Positions 8,716 to 18,322 of a stretch of DNA of 64,000 bases are shown here, piece by piece. The stretch comes from Streptococcus infantis (GTDB taxonomy: Bacteria; Bacillota; Bacilli; Lactobacillales; Streptococcaceae). The number at the start of each line of letters is the position of its first letter. Position 1 is the first letter of the stretch. The stretch is taken from NCBI RefSeq assembly GCF_021497965.1, contig NZ_CP046525.1, positions 1,426,001-1,490,000 on the forward strand, written 5' to 3'. Made by a program: the position numbers and the translations under genes. The notes under the pieces were generated by a model. That model saw only the letters and a program-made list of their open reading frames with translations. It had not been told where the DNA came from and searched no databases.

Positions 8716-10075
8716 TTTCTAGACTTTCTACTAGCTTAGCTAGATTCATAGAATTCGAACCTTTAAGCAAGATTTGGTCATGTGCACCAAGACTTTCCTT
8801 AACTTGCTTGACCATGGCTTCAAACTGGTCTTCTTCAGCTGTTTTCTTGAAGTAGTAAACATGGCCAATTGGGAACATTTGACTGGCTAATTGAGCCAAT
8901 TCAGCAATGTCTTCACCATAGAAAATAACAGTATCAAGAACATCTGGTGAAATGCTCAAAATCATCTGATTATGAAGTTGAACAGACTGATCTCCAAGTT
9001 CTTTCATATCTGCCAGAACTGCGATTTTCTTACCACCTTCATTTGCTGGAATAGCTGAAAATGTTTCGAGGATGAGCTTCATAGCAGTCGGATTGGCATT
9101 GTATACATCTGACAAGATATCCGCTCCGTTGGCAGCCTTTTTCCACTCGGTACGATTGCGGGTCAATTCTAGGTTTTGGAAGGCTTGATGGATTTGCTTC
9201 TCAGTCACTCCTTCTTGAAGAGCTACATAAGATGCAATCATGGCATTGGTCGCATTGTACTTACCAGTTACTGGCAAGTCGAGAGCCTGCTCCAAGAAAT
9301 TAGCCTTGAAAGTCAAGCTATCCTTACGCTCAATCAAATCTGTAATTTTTAGTTCTGCACCTGGACCAAAACGAACTACTTTTTGGTCAGCTGGTAGATA
9401 ATCCTCAACAATGGGATCAGCTGGTGCCAAGAGCAAGGCACCCTTTCCCATCCCATCAGCGATTTGCAATTTCCCTTTGGCAATCTCTGAACGGTCCTTG
9501 AAGAAGGCCAAATGAGCTTCTCCTACCAAGGTCACAATAGCTGTCTTTGGATGAGCTAGTTCAGATAAGAGATGGATGTCTCCTAGGTGATCCTGTCCCA
9601 TTTCCAAGACTAACTTCTCAGTATCATCTGGCATATGAAGAACCGTGTAGGGAAGGCCAATCTCGTTATTGTAGTTTCCTTGCGTTTTGTAGGTTTTGTA
9701 ACTTGTAGAAAGCAAATGAGCCAACATATCCTTGGTAGTAGTCTTCCCATTTGAACCTGTAACAGCAAAGACATCGACACCTGTCTTTTGAAGGTAATAG
9801 GCCGCAAGTGCTTGAAAGGCTGTCAAGACATCATCTACTAAAATGTAAGGATGACCTTCTACTTCCTTTTCTGACAGGGTTACAACAGCGCCATTTTCAA
9901 AAGCTGTCTCTATAAAGTCATGACCATCACGCGCCCCCTTTAGTGGCACAAATAAATCTCCAGGCCCAATCAAACGACTATCAAACTCAGCCTTGACTAG
10001 CGGGCTATCCGCATATCCTGTCACATCATTTTTTGCATCGACGGCACGCGCAACTTCGTGAATCGTAAGTTTCAT
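8702..10075 (-). CDS. murF: UDP-MurNAc-tripeptide:D-Ala-D-Ala ligase
   Basis: The last cytoplasmic step of muropeptide synthesis: ATP-dependent addition of D-Ala-D-Ala to UDP-MurNAc-tripeptide. 457 residues from MKLTIHEVARAV; AAGGAG eight bases before this ATG decides the start over the further upstream TTG. The Mur ligase signature is visible: AVTGSNGKTTTKDM (ATP loop, about residue 105), the EMGQDHLGDI metal region, and SDVYNANPTAM (C-terminal domain). It follows ddl, which makes its D-Ala-D-Ala substrate, in the same operon. Confidence 0.96.
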   Translation of the reverse strand: MKLTIHEVARAVDAKNDVTGYADSPLVKAEFDSRLIGPGDLFVPLKGARDGHDFIETAFENGAVVTLSEKEVEGHPYILVDDVLTAFQALAAYYLQKTGVDVFAVTGSNGKTTTKDMLAHLLSTSYKTYKTQGNYNNEIGLPYTVLHMPDDTEKLVLEMGQDHLGDIHLLSELAHPKTAIVTLVGEAHLAFFKDRSEIAKGKLQIADGMGKGALLLAPADPIVEDYLPADQKVVRFGPGAELKITDLIERKDSLTFKANFLEQALDLPVTGKYNATNAMIASYVALQEGVTEKQIHQAFQNLELTRNRTEWKKAANGADILSDVYNANPTAMKLILETFSAIPANEGGKKIAVLADMKELGDQSVQLHNQMILSISPDVLDTVIFYGEDIAELAQLASQMFPIGHVYYFKKTAEEDQFEAMVKQVKESLGAHDQILLKGSNSMNLAKLVESLENEHN

Positions 10076-10128
10076 GTTTACTCCTTTAAAAAGGGGCAAG
10101 GAGTCCTTCCCCGCCCTTATGTCTGTCT

Positions 10129-11172
10129 TTACAATAGGTGCGCTTCACGCTTGTCAAAACTTTCCTTAGCAAGATCAACTAAACGTTCAATTAATTCTGG
10201 ATAAGAAATTCCCATATTGTCCCAAAGTAAGGGATACATAGACCATTGAGTAAATCCTGGCATGGTGTTAAGCTCGTTTAGGAAAACTTCTCCCTTATCT
10301 GTATAGAAAAAGTCACAACGTGAGAGACCAAGTCCACCAATAGCACGGAAGGCAGTTTCGGCATTCTTGCGCATTACCGATACCACATCATCGCTAATCT
10401 TAGCTGGAATATCCATCGTAATCTTATTATCGATGTATTTTGCTTCATAGTCATAGAAGGCTACATCTTTGACAACTTCACCTGGAAGCGTGCTCTTGAC
10501 ATCGTAGTTTCCTATGAGACCAACTTCGATTTCACGTGCATTGACTCCTTGCTCTACCAAGACACGGCTATCATACTTGAAGGCAAGTTCTAGAGCTTGA
10601 TGGAGTTCCTCTTTAGTTTCAGACTTAGAAATACCAACACTAGAACCCATATTGGATGGTTTGGTAAAAACTGGGTAGGTTAATTTTTCTTCGACTTCTG
10701 CAATCTTAGAGGCCAAGTCATCCCCTTCAACAATCGCTACGTAAGGAACTTGGGCAATCCCAGCAGACTCCAAAACACGTTTGGTAGTAATCTTATCCAT
10801 GGCAAGGCTTGAAGATAAGATATTGCAACCGACATAAGGCATTTTCAAGACTTCTAAGAAACCTTGAACGGAACCATCTTCTCCCATAGGTCCATGAAGA
10901 ACTGGAAAGACAACGGCTCCTTCTTCGTAGATAGCACTTGGAGCAATTTTCTTGTCCCAATCAATCGTTTCATTGGTCATGAGACGTTCATCTTGTCCAG
11001 GAGTTTGGGTAAATTCTTGGGTTTTGATGAAATCACCGGACTGGCTGATAAAGAAGGTTTTGACTGCGAAACGATCATAGTTAACCGCACGCATCACACT
11101 CTCAGCCGACAATACAGACACTTCACGTTCTGCACTGCGTCCACCATATAATAAAATTATTGTTTGTTTCAT
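10129..11172 (-). CDS. ddl: D-alanine--D-alanine ligase
   Basis: 347 residues, as in pneumococcus. It joins two D-Ala with ATP in the cytoplasm to supply MurF. The ATP-grasp fold shows [15 protein letters not shown] at the N-terminus, the Gly-rich MGSSVGISK loop (about 180), and [20 protein letters not shown] near the end, with the Asn-Glu metal ligands and the Ser-Met-Tyr-Pro stretch of a normal D-Ala rather than D-Lac enzyme. It lies between recR and murF on the same strand. Confidence 0.97.
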   Translation of the reverse strand: MKQTIILLYGGRSAEREVSVLSAESVMRAVNYDRFAVKTFFISQSGDFIKTQEFTQTPGQDERLMTNETIDWDKKIAPSAIYEEGAVVFPVLHGPMGEDGSVQGFLEVLKMPYVGCNILSSSLAMDKITTKRVLESAGIAQVPYVAIVEGDDLASKIAEVEEKLTYPVFTKPSNMGSSVGISKSETKEELHQALELAFKYDSRVLVEQGVNAREIEVGLIGNYDVKSTLPGEVVKDVAFYDYEAKYIDNKITMDIPAKISDDVVSVMRKNAETAFRAIGGLGLSRCDFFYTDKGEVFLNELNTMPGFTQWSMYPLLWDNMGISYPELIERLVDLAKESFDKREAHLL

Positions 11173-11247
11173 ATGATTGTCCTGTTTCTACTAGAATACT
11201 TGCTCTTTAGTATATCACATTTGTCTCTTTTTTTAAACTTGAATAGC

Positions 11248-11283
11248 AAAAAAGAGACTGGATTAAAAATAAATCCAGCCTCT
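11248..11283 (-). terminator. Terminator after recR
   Basis: GAGGCTGGATT/AATCCAGTCTC stem followed by TTTTTT on the minus strand; it separates pbp2b-recR from ddl-murF. Confidence 0.85.
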
Positions 11284-11337
11284 TAGTTTCTTAAAATCTT
11301 ATCTATTAGCTAATTGCCTGTTCTATATCCTCACAGA

Positions 11338-11934
11338 CTAGAGTTCTGTACGATTTTCGATGGCTCTTAAGAGCGTCACTTCATCTGCATATTCGATATC
11401 AGCTCCGACTGCTAGACCTCGTGCTAGACGAGTAACCTTGATTCCTGCGGGTTTGAGAAGTCGTGAGATATACATGGAAGTCGCCTCACCATCAGCAGTC
11501 GCATTGGTCGCTACGATGACCTCAGAAACTTCGCTATCCATGAGACGTGTCATGAGACTCTTGAGATTGATGTCATCTGGGCTAATCCCATTCATAGGTG
11601 AAATTAAGCCGTGTAAGACATGGTAAAGACCGTGGTATTCTTGAATATTTTCCATGGCAGCGACATCGCGACTATCTTCCAGAACCAGAATCGTGGATTG
11701 GTCACGACTAGGGTCTGTACAGATAGAGCAAGGGTCCTCGTCTGTTAAACGTCCACAAATAGTGCAATAGGTCAATTCTCGCTTGGCCGCAAGGAGATTT
11801 TTTGCAAATTCATTGACATCGTCATCCGACATTCCAATGGTATAAAAGGCCAGTCGGGTCGCTGTCTTAATCCCAATACCAGGAAGTTTGGAATAACTGT
11901 CAATCAACTTAGCAATAGGTGTTGGATAAAGCAT
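11338..11934 (-). CDS. recR: Recombination protein RecR
   Basis: 198 residues, the normal length. It acts with RecF/RecO to load RecA at single-strand gaps. It has a helix-hairpin-helix [16 protein letters not shown] (about 17-32), a C4 zinc finger [16 protein letters not shown] (about 57-72) and a Toprim domain beginning [14 protein letters not shown] (about 80-93). Its start lies 10 bp after the pbp2b stop, so the two genes form one transcript. Confidence 0.97.
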   Translation of the reverse strand: MLYPTPIAKLIDSYSKLPGIGIKTATRLAFYTIGMSDDDVNEFAKNLLAAKRELTYCTICGRLTDEDPCSICTDPSRDQSTILVLEDSRDVAAMENIQEYHGLYHVLHGLISPMNGISPDDINLKSLMTRLMDSEVSEVIVATNATADGEATSMYISRLLKPAGIKVTRLARGLAVGADIEYADEVTLLRAIENRTEL

Positions 11935-11944
11935 GGCTTCCTTT

Positions 11945-13987
11945 CTAATTCATTGGATGGTGTTGGTTGTATAGATTGATAATGTCGCGAGCAATTGCTG
12001 GCCCAACATTTTTGGTTAAATTGGTATTATGAGGAAAGACTACTGCAACTGCAATTTGAGGATTTTCTGTTGGAGCATAGGCCACGGCATTGGTATTATT
12101 AGCTTTTTGACCACCAGCTACATAGCTTTCAGCTGTACCGGTCTTACCACTGATAGAAACAGTGGCGCCATCTGAAAACGCCCGTCCTGTCGTAAGGGGA
12201 CTAGTTCCATGCGATACTTGGTAAAATCCTTGGTGCAAGATTGCCATATCTGATTCAGAAATATTAATTTTATTCATTTCGGTGCTAGTTGTTTGCTGAA
12301 TCAAATTTCCTAGACCACCTTGCTCATTATTATCGTAGACTCCTTCTACGATATGAGGAGCCAAGCGAACACCATTATTAGCGATTGTTGCCACATACTG
12401 GGCCAACTGCATCGGCGTATAGTTATCAAACTGTCCAAAAGCATTGTACAGATAATTAGCCAAATCAAAGTTTTTAGGAATAAATCCTGTTGATTCCTCT
12501 GGTAAATCAATCCCTGTAGAAGCACCCAAACCATACTCACTAAAAGTCGCGCGTAGTTTTCCCATCGCAGACTCTAGTTTGTCGGTCTTAACTGTCATAT
12601 CTGGTTGATAGGTTTGACCCATCATTCCCAAAGCAGTTTGAATCATATAGGCATTAGAAGAGTATTCCAAAGCCTCGACTGCTGTAATCGGGAAAGAACC
12701 ATAAGCAAGAGTATACCAAGAATTGATAGCTGGGGATCCTTGGAAAACGATTGGTTGGTCTGTCAAGGTCTGGTTCCCCTTAAGAACACCATTTTCCCAG
12801 CCTGAGCTGATGGTAGCCGCTTTAACGACAGAACCCGGTACAAAGACATTGGTCACTGTCCCTAGTGAGTCTGGTGTCAATTCACCAGTCTCCAGATTAT
12901 GCTTCATCCCTGACATTGCCAATACAGCACCTGTCTTAGGATTAAGGGCTACTGCATAAACGCCTTCTGAGTATTTAGCACCACCATTTGCAAGTTCAGA
13001 ATTGAAATAACTCTTCAAGAGGCTATCAACACTATCTTGGAAGGTCAAATCAATGGTTAATTTGATGTTTTTACCCTTGCTACCTTCTTCGATATTCTCT
13101 ACGCTCTCCATGTCTCCGTGCTTGTCCAAATGGATTTCCTTGATCGTCCGTTTACCTTGCAAGACTTCTTCGTATTGTTTTTCAAGGTAAGAAGTCCCGA
13201 CACGGTCATTGAGCGAGTAACCTTTTTTCAAATACGCATCCACTTCTTCTGCTGGAAGTCCGGATTTTTCACTAGAAACAGTTCCAACAATAGATGAAAG
13301 TGAGGTTTCTAAAACCTTTCGATCCCATGAAGTAGAGATAGAAATACCTGGCAATTTCTTAGAAGCAGATGCAATCAGAGCTACCTGCGTATCCGTCAAA
13401 GGATCGGTTTGGATATTCCCTGTCGCAAAATTTTCTACTGAATTGAGTTGGCTAAAGAGGTAGATTGCCTTCTTTTCATCATCAGAATAGTTCAGCTGAT
13501 TCACTGCAATACTCTCAGCAGCATTATTATAGAGTTCAGATTCAGAAAGTTGATTGCCATCTGAATCATACCGTTTATCTTTTGGAAGAGCTTCGACTGT
13601 CTTCTTATAAACTTCGGTATCAGCCAAATAGTAGTCAGCCATTTGACGGTCAGTCAACTCTGGAGAAGTAACTGTTACGTAGTCCAACAATTTTTTAGAA
13701 ATGTCTTTTAGATCAGCTGCAGTCATCTTGTTGCTTCGTGTGAAGGAAACAACTTGCTTAACGGTATTTTGAACCAAAGGCTTTCCTGCCGCGTCATAGA
13801 TTTCTCCACGAGCAGAACCCATAGTTACACGAGTTTGACTAGCAGAAGCTAGTTTGTTTTCGTAAAAATCCTTATGAAGAACTTGCATATAAAGCAAACG
13901 ACCAATAATTGCTAAAAAGAGCAAAATGACGATTGCAAACAACAAATTAAGCCGTATCGGTATCGAGTGGCTATTGAATTTTCTCAT
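11945..13987 (-). CDS. pbp2b: Penicillin-binding protein 2b (class B transpeptidase)
   Basis: 680 residues from [12 protein letters not shown], the same length as pneumococcal PBP2b; the TTG 9 bp upstream lacks support. It cross-links septal/peripheral peptidoglycan during elongation. A single N-terminal membrane anchor (about 13-35) precedes a dimerisation domain and a transpeptidase domain with SVVK (active Ser, about 386), SSN (about 443) and KTGTAES (about 615). After SSN the residue is Ala (SSNAYMIQT) where penicillin-susceptible pneumococci carry Thr446, and the Glu corresponding to E481 is Gly (ESAMGKLR). Both are changes seen in low-affinity PBP2b, although commensal mitis strains often have them. 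Confidence 0.96.
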   Translation of the reverse strand: MRKFNSHSIPIRLNLLFAIVILLFLAIIGRLLYMQVLHKDFYENKLASASQTRVTMGSARGEIYDAAGKPLVQNTVKQVVSFTRSNKMTAADLKDISKKLLDYVTVTSPELTDRQMADYYLADTEVYKKTVEALPKDKRYDSDGNQLSESELYNNAAESIAVNQLNYSDDEKKAIYLFSQLNSVENFATGNIQTDPLTDTQVALIASASKKLPGISISTSWDRKVLETSLSSIVGTVSSEKSGLPAEEVDAYLKKGYSLNDRVGTSYLEKQYEEVLQGKRTIKEIHLDKHGDMESVENIEEGSKGKNIKLTIDLTFQDSVDSLLKSYFNSELANGGAKYSEGVYAVALNPKTGAVLAMSGMKHNLETGELTPDSLGTVTNVFVPGSVVKAATISSGWENGVLKGNQTLTDQPIVFQGSPAINSWYTLAYGSFPITAVEALEYSSNAYMIQTALGMMGQTYQPDMTVKTDKLESAMGKLRATFSEYGLGASTGIDLPEESTGFIPKNFDLANYLYNAFGQFDNYTPMQLAQYVATIANNGVRLAPHIVEGVYDNNEQGGLGNLIQQTTSTEMNKINISESDMAILHQGFYQVSHGTSPLTTGRAFSDGATVSISGKTGTAESYVAGGQKANNTNAVAYAPTENPQIAVAVVFPHNTNLTKNVGPAIARDIINLYNQHHPMN

Positions 13988-14180
13988 ACGAATCAATCTC
14001 GTTTCTAATCAAAATCTTACTTTTCATTGTACCATAATTTAGGGAGAAAATTATGGAAAAAGAAAAGACTTTTCCTTTTTGGCCCAAAAATTATTTTCTA
14101 TGATATAATAGTGGTAAGCGCTATTTTTATTTGTTAGATTCATCAAAGGAATTCTAGCAAATATCTATAAAAGGAGTCCC

Positions 14181-15032
14181 ATGAATAAGCAAGATATCTC
14201 TACGATCATTGATCTTCACTTTGAAGAAATGACCGATTTAGAGCAAGAAATTGCCCACTATTTTCTGCAGGCAGATACGATAAATGATGACCTATCCTCG
14301 CAACAAGTTACTCAAAAACTTCATATTTCCCAGGCAGCACTCACTCGTTTTGCTAAGAAATGTGGTTTTAAGGGTTATCGTGAGTTTATCTTTAAATATC
14401 AACAACAAAAAGATGCCCTAACTCTCCTACAACCAGATATGAATCCCTTGACACAAAGAGTCTTAAGAAGCTATACTAATCTCCGAGAAATGTCTCGAGA
14501 ACTGATTGATGAAGAACAACTAGAACGCGTAGCCCAAATGATTGAACAGGCTGAGCGTGTCTACTTCTTTGGAACTGGAAGTTCTGGCTTAGTCGCTCGG
14601 GAAATGAAATTTCGCTTCATGAGACTGGGTGTAGTCTGTGAAGCCATAACAGATCCAGATGGTTTCGCCTGGACTACAAGCATTTTGGATAAGAACTGTC
14701 TCGTATTTGGTTTTTCTCTTTCAGGAACAACAACTTCCGTCATCGATAGTCTACTAGATGCTCAGGATATGGGAGCAAAAACTGTTCTATTTACCAGTAT
14801 GCTTAGCAAGGAGACTCAGGACTTTACTGAGACTGTACTTGTAGCAAATCAAGGTCAATCCCCTTATATTCAACGGCTTTCTGCCCAGCTTCCTATGCTC
14901 TTTGTCATTGACTTGCTTTATGCTTATTTCTTAGAAATTGATCGTGAAAGTAAAGAAAAGATTTTTAATAGCTATTGGGAAAATAAAAAACTCAATGGTT
15001 ATCGTAGAAATCGTAAAAATGGAAAATCCTAA
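14181..15032 (+). CDS. nanR: RpiR/MurR family regulator, NanR
   Basis: 283 residues: an N-terminal RpiR-type helix-turn-helix (about 1-75; QVTQKLHISQAALTRFAKKCGFKGYREF) and a SIS sugar-phosphate-binding domain (about 125-250; VYFFGTGSSGLVAREM, GFSLSGTTTSVIDSL). It corresponds in sequence type and position (next to pbp2b, before the ROK kinase and Neu5Ac lyase) to the pneumococcal NanR, the regulator of sialic acid genes, which senses a ManNAc-derived sugar phosphate. It is transcribed away from pbp2b from TATAAT at about 14104, with AAAGGAG before the ATG. The 14-bp motif upstream of the nan promoters is its likely operator (inference). Confidence 0.85.
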   Translation: MNKQDISTIIDLHFEEMTDLEQEIAHYFLQADTINDDLSSQQVTQKLHISQAALTRFAKKCGFKGYREFIFKYQQQKDALTLLQPDMNPLTQRVLRSYTNLREMSRELIDEEQLERVAQMIEQAERVYFFGTGSSGLVAREMKFRFMRLGVVCEAITDPDGFAWTTSILDKNCLVFGFSLSGTTTSVIDSLLDAQDMGAKTVLFTSMLSKETQDFTETVLVANQGQSPYIQRLSAQLPMLFVIDLLYAYFLEIDRESKEKIFNSYWENKKLNGYRRNRKNGKS

Positions 15033-15059
15033 ATTGATGTAACAATTTAGGATTTTTTT
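15025..15059 (+). terminator. Terminator of nanR
   Basis: AATCCTAAATTG/CAATTTAGGATT stem followed by TTTTTTA. The stem starts inside the last codons of nanR. It separates nanR from the convergent fucosidase gene. Confidence 0.9.
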
Positions 15060-15095
15060 ATCACTCAAATGTGGTTATAACAAATTTATCAAAAC

Positions 15096-17264
15096 TCAAT
15101 TCTCTTTTGAAAGCAAACCTACTTTCATCACTCGAATCGTTGCTTCTGAAGCGAATCCAAGAAGAGCATTATCAGAAACGCTGGTCATTTTCACCTTGAA
15201 ATCAAAGATGGAATCAGCTTGCTCTGTAAAGTCAATCGTTGGAATCGTGATTGTTTTCTCAGTTTCACCATCTTGGAAGGTCAAGTCAGCTGTTGTGTCC
15301 TTATACACTTTACCATGAACCCCTGTTCCTGGTTCTGTTACGACATGGACTGTTGCTGTTCCTTTGCTACCACCAACACGCTTAATGGTTACAGTAACTG
15401 GTTGACCTTTTTGAACTTCATAAGTTGTTTCTTTCATCTCAAACATACCCTTGCCGGCATTGTTGAGCGTGTAGATGCCTTCAGTTGCAATGGCTTTTCC
15501 AGTCTTGTTAACGAGTTTGATGGTATGTTCACCTGGAGCCAAGTCATCTGTTTCATAAACCATCTGGCTACGTTTACGAGCTGCATTATTGGTTTGCACG
15601 TCTGCAAACTTTTGACCATCCACGTAAACTGACATTTCACCGTGGTTTGGATCAACTGTAGACACTACATATGCTTTTGTTCCAGTGAAACGGTAGGTAA
15701 CGCTAGCATCTTTTTGGTTAGTCCACATAGATGTTCCGCGGATACCTTCAGATTCATCATACCAAGTTGTATTTTCTTTATCGGCTGTTGTGTTTGAATG
15801 GTAATCCAATCCAAGTGGGTATCCATCTGTTTTCTCGATACTGCTTGGTGTCTTATAGACAGAGAAGTTTGTCAAGATAGGAGTTGCTTGCGCACCAGTA
15901 ATGGTTACGCGAATCTTTTGTGCTTCTACTGGCTGACCTTGGATCAGACGACGATAACCAACAGTTGAACCTTCACCGTATGGTACCCAACGACCGTTGA
16001 GTTCAACTTCAACCTTGAATCCAGAGATTCGTTGACCTTTAGCAATATCTTCTTTGAGTTCAACTACATCAAAACGTCTCTTTTGACCAAGATCGACAGT
16101 AAATTCACCCGTTTTAGCATCATTTGCTGGCGCCCAGCTGGTATCATCCTTACCATCTGTTAGGTGGCTTGCTTGATACAAGTGATTCTTACGAGTAGAG
16201 TTTGCAGTAACAGTTGCGCCCTTAGCGAAGTCAGTCGCATACATTTGGTCCAAGGTTGCTCGGAATTCTTGCAAACGAGCCACATCTGCATCTGCGAATT
16301 TACCTTCTTTGTTTGGTGGAATATTGAGAAGCAGTGGCGTTCCACGACCAACAGATTTGAAGTAAATATCCATCAAATCTTTGATTGATTTTGGTTGTTG
16401 ATTGTCATGGTAGAACCAACCTGAACGGATAGAAACGTCTGCTTCACCAACTGAATACATATCTCCTTCTGGATCTCCATGGTTGAGATATTCATTCTTC
16501 ACATCGTCAGTGATTTTAGCTTTCTTGACCTTATGCCAAACTGGATCTCCAGCAATACCACGTTCATTACCAATCCAACGTACACTTGTTGGTTGAGCAG
16601 AGAAAATAGCGATATCTCCTTCAGCTTTCTTGATGTACTCGAACCACTTATCAAAGGTGTAGGTTACTTTTTGAGCCCCGCTACCACGCGCACCATCCAT
16701 CCATACTTCAATGAACTTACCGTTATTTCCGTATTTAGGATTACCAAGGATTTCCTTGAGTTGGTTGAGATAGTATTCGTTGTACTCTTTTTCAGTATTC
16801 ACGTGATAGTTTGGATTGTTTGCATCCCAAGGTGATAGGTACACACCCATATTCATGTCATACTTAGTTGCTGATTTAGAGATTTCTTCGAGAAGGTCTC
16901 CCTTACCATCTTTCCACGGACTAGCAGCCACGGTATGTTTTGTGTATTGAGAAGGATAGATGACAAATCCGTCATGGTGTTTTACAACCATGATTGTTCG
17001 TTTGAATCCTGCATCCTTCAAAGTTTTAATCCACTGATCTGTATCAAGATTTGTTGGATTGAAGTACTGAGGATTTTCTCTACCGTTCCCCCACTCAGAG
17101 TTGGTATAGGTGTTCATACCATAGTGGATGAAGGCAGCCAATTCTTCTTTATGGTAGTCCAATTGGGCCTTACTTGGCAGTGGACCGTAAGCTGCGATCT
17201 CTGTTTCTTGATCCTCAGGGGAGCTTACTTTATTTTTATATTTTTCTTGTTGATTATAGGTCAA
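15096..17264 (-). CDS. GH29 alpha-L-fucosidase with C-terminal binding domains, no signal peptide
   Basis: 722 residues. Residues about 35-350 form a GH29 catalytic domain: AAFIHYGMNTY, VVKHHDGFVIYPS and VWMDGARGSG, whose Asp (about 190) is the expected nucleophile. The pattern fits the alpha-1,3/4 type acting on Lewis-like branches. Then comes an F5/8-type discoidin domain (about 358-475), a second sandwich domain (about 480-610) and a Calx-beta-like domain (about 615-715). The start is TTG with AAAGGA nine bases upstream; an in-frame TGA lies just before, so no signal peptide was missed. There is no LPXTG. The enzyme should therefore be cytoplasmic, odd for a protein with carbohydrate-binding domains. 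It has its own promoter at the end of the nan cluster. Confidence 0.85.
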   Translation of the reverse strand: MTYNQQEKYKNKVSSPEDQETEIAAYGPLPSKAQLDYHKEELAAFIHYGMNTYTNSEWGNGRENPQYFNPTNLDTDQWIKTLKDAGFKRTIMVVKHHDGFVIYPSQYTKHTVAASPWKDGKGDLLEEISKSATKYDMNMGVYLSPWDANNPNYHVNTEKEYNEYYLNQLKEILGNPKYGNNGKFIEVWMDGARGSGAQKVTYTFDKWFEYIKKAEGDIAIFSAQPTSVRWIGNERGIAGDPVWHKVKKAKITDDVKNEYLNHGDPEGDMYSVGEADVSIRSGWFYHDNQQPKSIKDLMDIYFKSVGRGTPLLLNIPPNKEGKFADADVARLQEFRATLDQMYATDFAKGATVTANSTRKNHLYQASHLTDGKDDTSWAPANDAKTGEFTVDLGQKRRFDVVELKEDIAKGQRISGFKVEVELNGRWVPYGEGSTVGYRRLIQGQPVEAQKIRVTITGAQATPILTNFSVYKTPSSIEKTDGYPLGLDYHSNTTADKENTTWYDESEGIRGTSMWTNQKDASVTYRFTGTKAYVVSTVDPNHGEMSVYVDGQKFADVQTNNAARKRSQMVYETDDLAPGEHTIKLVNKTGKAIATEGIYTLNNAGKGMFEMKETTYEVQKGQPVTVTIKRVGGSKGTATVHVVTEPGTGVHGKVYKDTTADLTFQDGETEKTITIPTIDFTEQADSIFDFKVKMTSVSDNALLGFASEATIRVMKVGLLSKEN

Positions 17265-17306
17265 TGATTGCTTTCCTTTAGTTCATATCTGTTAGTGTTA
17301 CTAGCA

Positions 17307-17353
17307 TATATTTGAATTAACTTAAATATACTATATCGAAGTCAAAAATGCAA
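17307..17353 (-). promoter_or_regulatory. Promoter of the fucosidase with overlapping near-palindrome
   Basis: -35 TTGCAT (17348-17353), -10 TATATT (17325-17330), 17-bp spacer. A 24-bp near-palindrome (17307-17330; arms TATATTT.A and T.AAATATA, two mismatched pairs) covers the -10 box and start site, a typical place for a repressor site. The regulator is unknown. Neither a cre site nor the 14-bp nan motif is seen here. Confidence 0.5.
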
Positions 17354-17395
17354 GATTCCTTGACATTAGTAAGCAAGTTACTCTTTGCTTTTATG

Positions 17396-17427
17396 TAAAA
17401 AACCTAAATTGGCAAAGCCAATTTAGG
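17396..17427 (-). terminator. Terminator of the lyase-nanK operon
   Basis: CCTAAATTGGC/GCCAATTTAGG stem overlapping the nanK stop codon, followed by TTTTTTA on the minus strand. It isolates the fucosidase from the nan operon. Confidence 0.9.
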
Positions 17428-18307
17428 AATGTTTTGTTCTAAAATGATAATAAGCACCGAGCATACCGGCAGTATTCTGATGGTGGGCAAATTCAAGTTG
17501 TGTCTTGTCTGCCAAGCTTGGAACGAGGGCATCTTTCAAGGCCTTACGGATTTTAGGTTTCAAAATTGCTTCTTGCCCCATGATGCCACCGCCAAGGATG
17601 ACAACTTCTGGATTAACCACATAACAAATATTCGCTAAACCTTTGCCCAGATAATCTACCATACGGTCAATCCCCTCCATACAGAGTTTATTGCCTTCGG
17701 TAGCTTCTTTGAAAATTCTACGACCGTTCCACTGTTCCACTTCATCTCCATGTTCGTCTGCTACATACTTAACAAGAGCTGTCGTAGATGCTAAATCCTG
17801 GAAAGCTCCATCCTGCATGTGCAGATAACCAACTTCACAGGCAGAATTACTAAAGCCATGAAAAACTTGGCCATCAATGATTAAGCAACCACCGATACCT
17901 GTTCCAATTGTCAAACAAAGGGTAATACTTGCACCCTTTCCTGAACCAGAGACAGCTTCAGCAAGACCTGCACAGTTAACATCATTTTCAATTTCACAAG
18001 GAATATTAAAGCTAGCTTCAATTTCCTTTTTAAATTGGGTTCCAGCATAATTTGGAATCTGTGGACCAGCGTAGAAAATCTCACCCTTATCAGGATCAAC
18101 CATTCCCGCTGAGGAAATGGCTACACCTGACACTGGTCCTTTTTCTAGATAGCTAGCTACGATATCTTTTGTTTTCTGTAAGATATGTGGACCGCCCTTA
18201 TGAGCCTCAGTTGCTACTTCGTGAGACTCTATCAGTTGTCCATCTTGGTCAATCAAACCATATTTGATATTAGTTCCGCCAATATCAATTGCAACGTAAT
18301 TAGTCAT
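17423..18307 (-). CDS. nanK: ROK family N-acetylmannosamine kinase
   Basis: 294 residues. ROK sugar kinase with the phosphate-1 motif AIDIGGTNIKYGLID at the N-terminus, the END catalytic loop (IENDVNCAGLAEA, Asp about 105) and GTGIGGCLIIDG (about 133-144). The Cys-rich zinc motif of many ROK proteins is missing: the region reads ACEVGYLHM. The expected reaction is ManNAc + ATP to ManNAc-6P, inferred from its place 15 bp after the Neu5Ac lyase in the nan operon. A glucokinase-like side activity cannot be excluded from sequence. Confidence 0.88.
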   Translation of the reverse strand: MTNYVAIDIGGTNIKYGLIDQDGQLIESHEVATEAHKGGPHILQKTKDIVASYLEKGPVSGVAISSAGMVDPDKGEIFYAGPQIPNYAGTQFKKEIEASFNIPCEIENDVNCAGLAEAVSGSGKGASITLCLTIGTGIGGCLIIDGQVFHGFSNSACEVGYLHMQDGAFQDLASTTALVKYVADEHGDEVEQWNGRRIFKEATEGNKLCMEGIDRMVDYLGKGLANICYVVNPEVVILGGGIMGQEAILKPKIRKALKDALVPSLADKTQLEFAHHQNTAGMLGAYYHFRTKHS

Positions 18308-18322
18308 AAAGCCTCCTATTGA

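Noticed and set aside
14100-14130. cre site at the nanR promoter
   Set aside because: The AAGCGCT word is present, but only about 10 of 14 consensus positions match, so it is not called.
17423-18307. Glucokinase call for the ROK protein
   Set aside because: ROK glucokinases share the motifs, but the position directly after the Neu5Ac lyase and the missing zinc cysteines favour ManNAc kinase.
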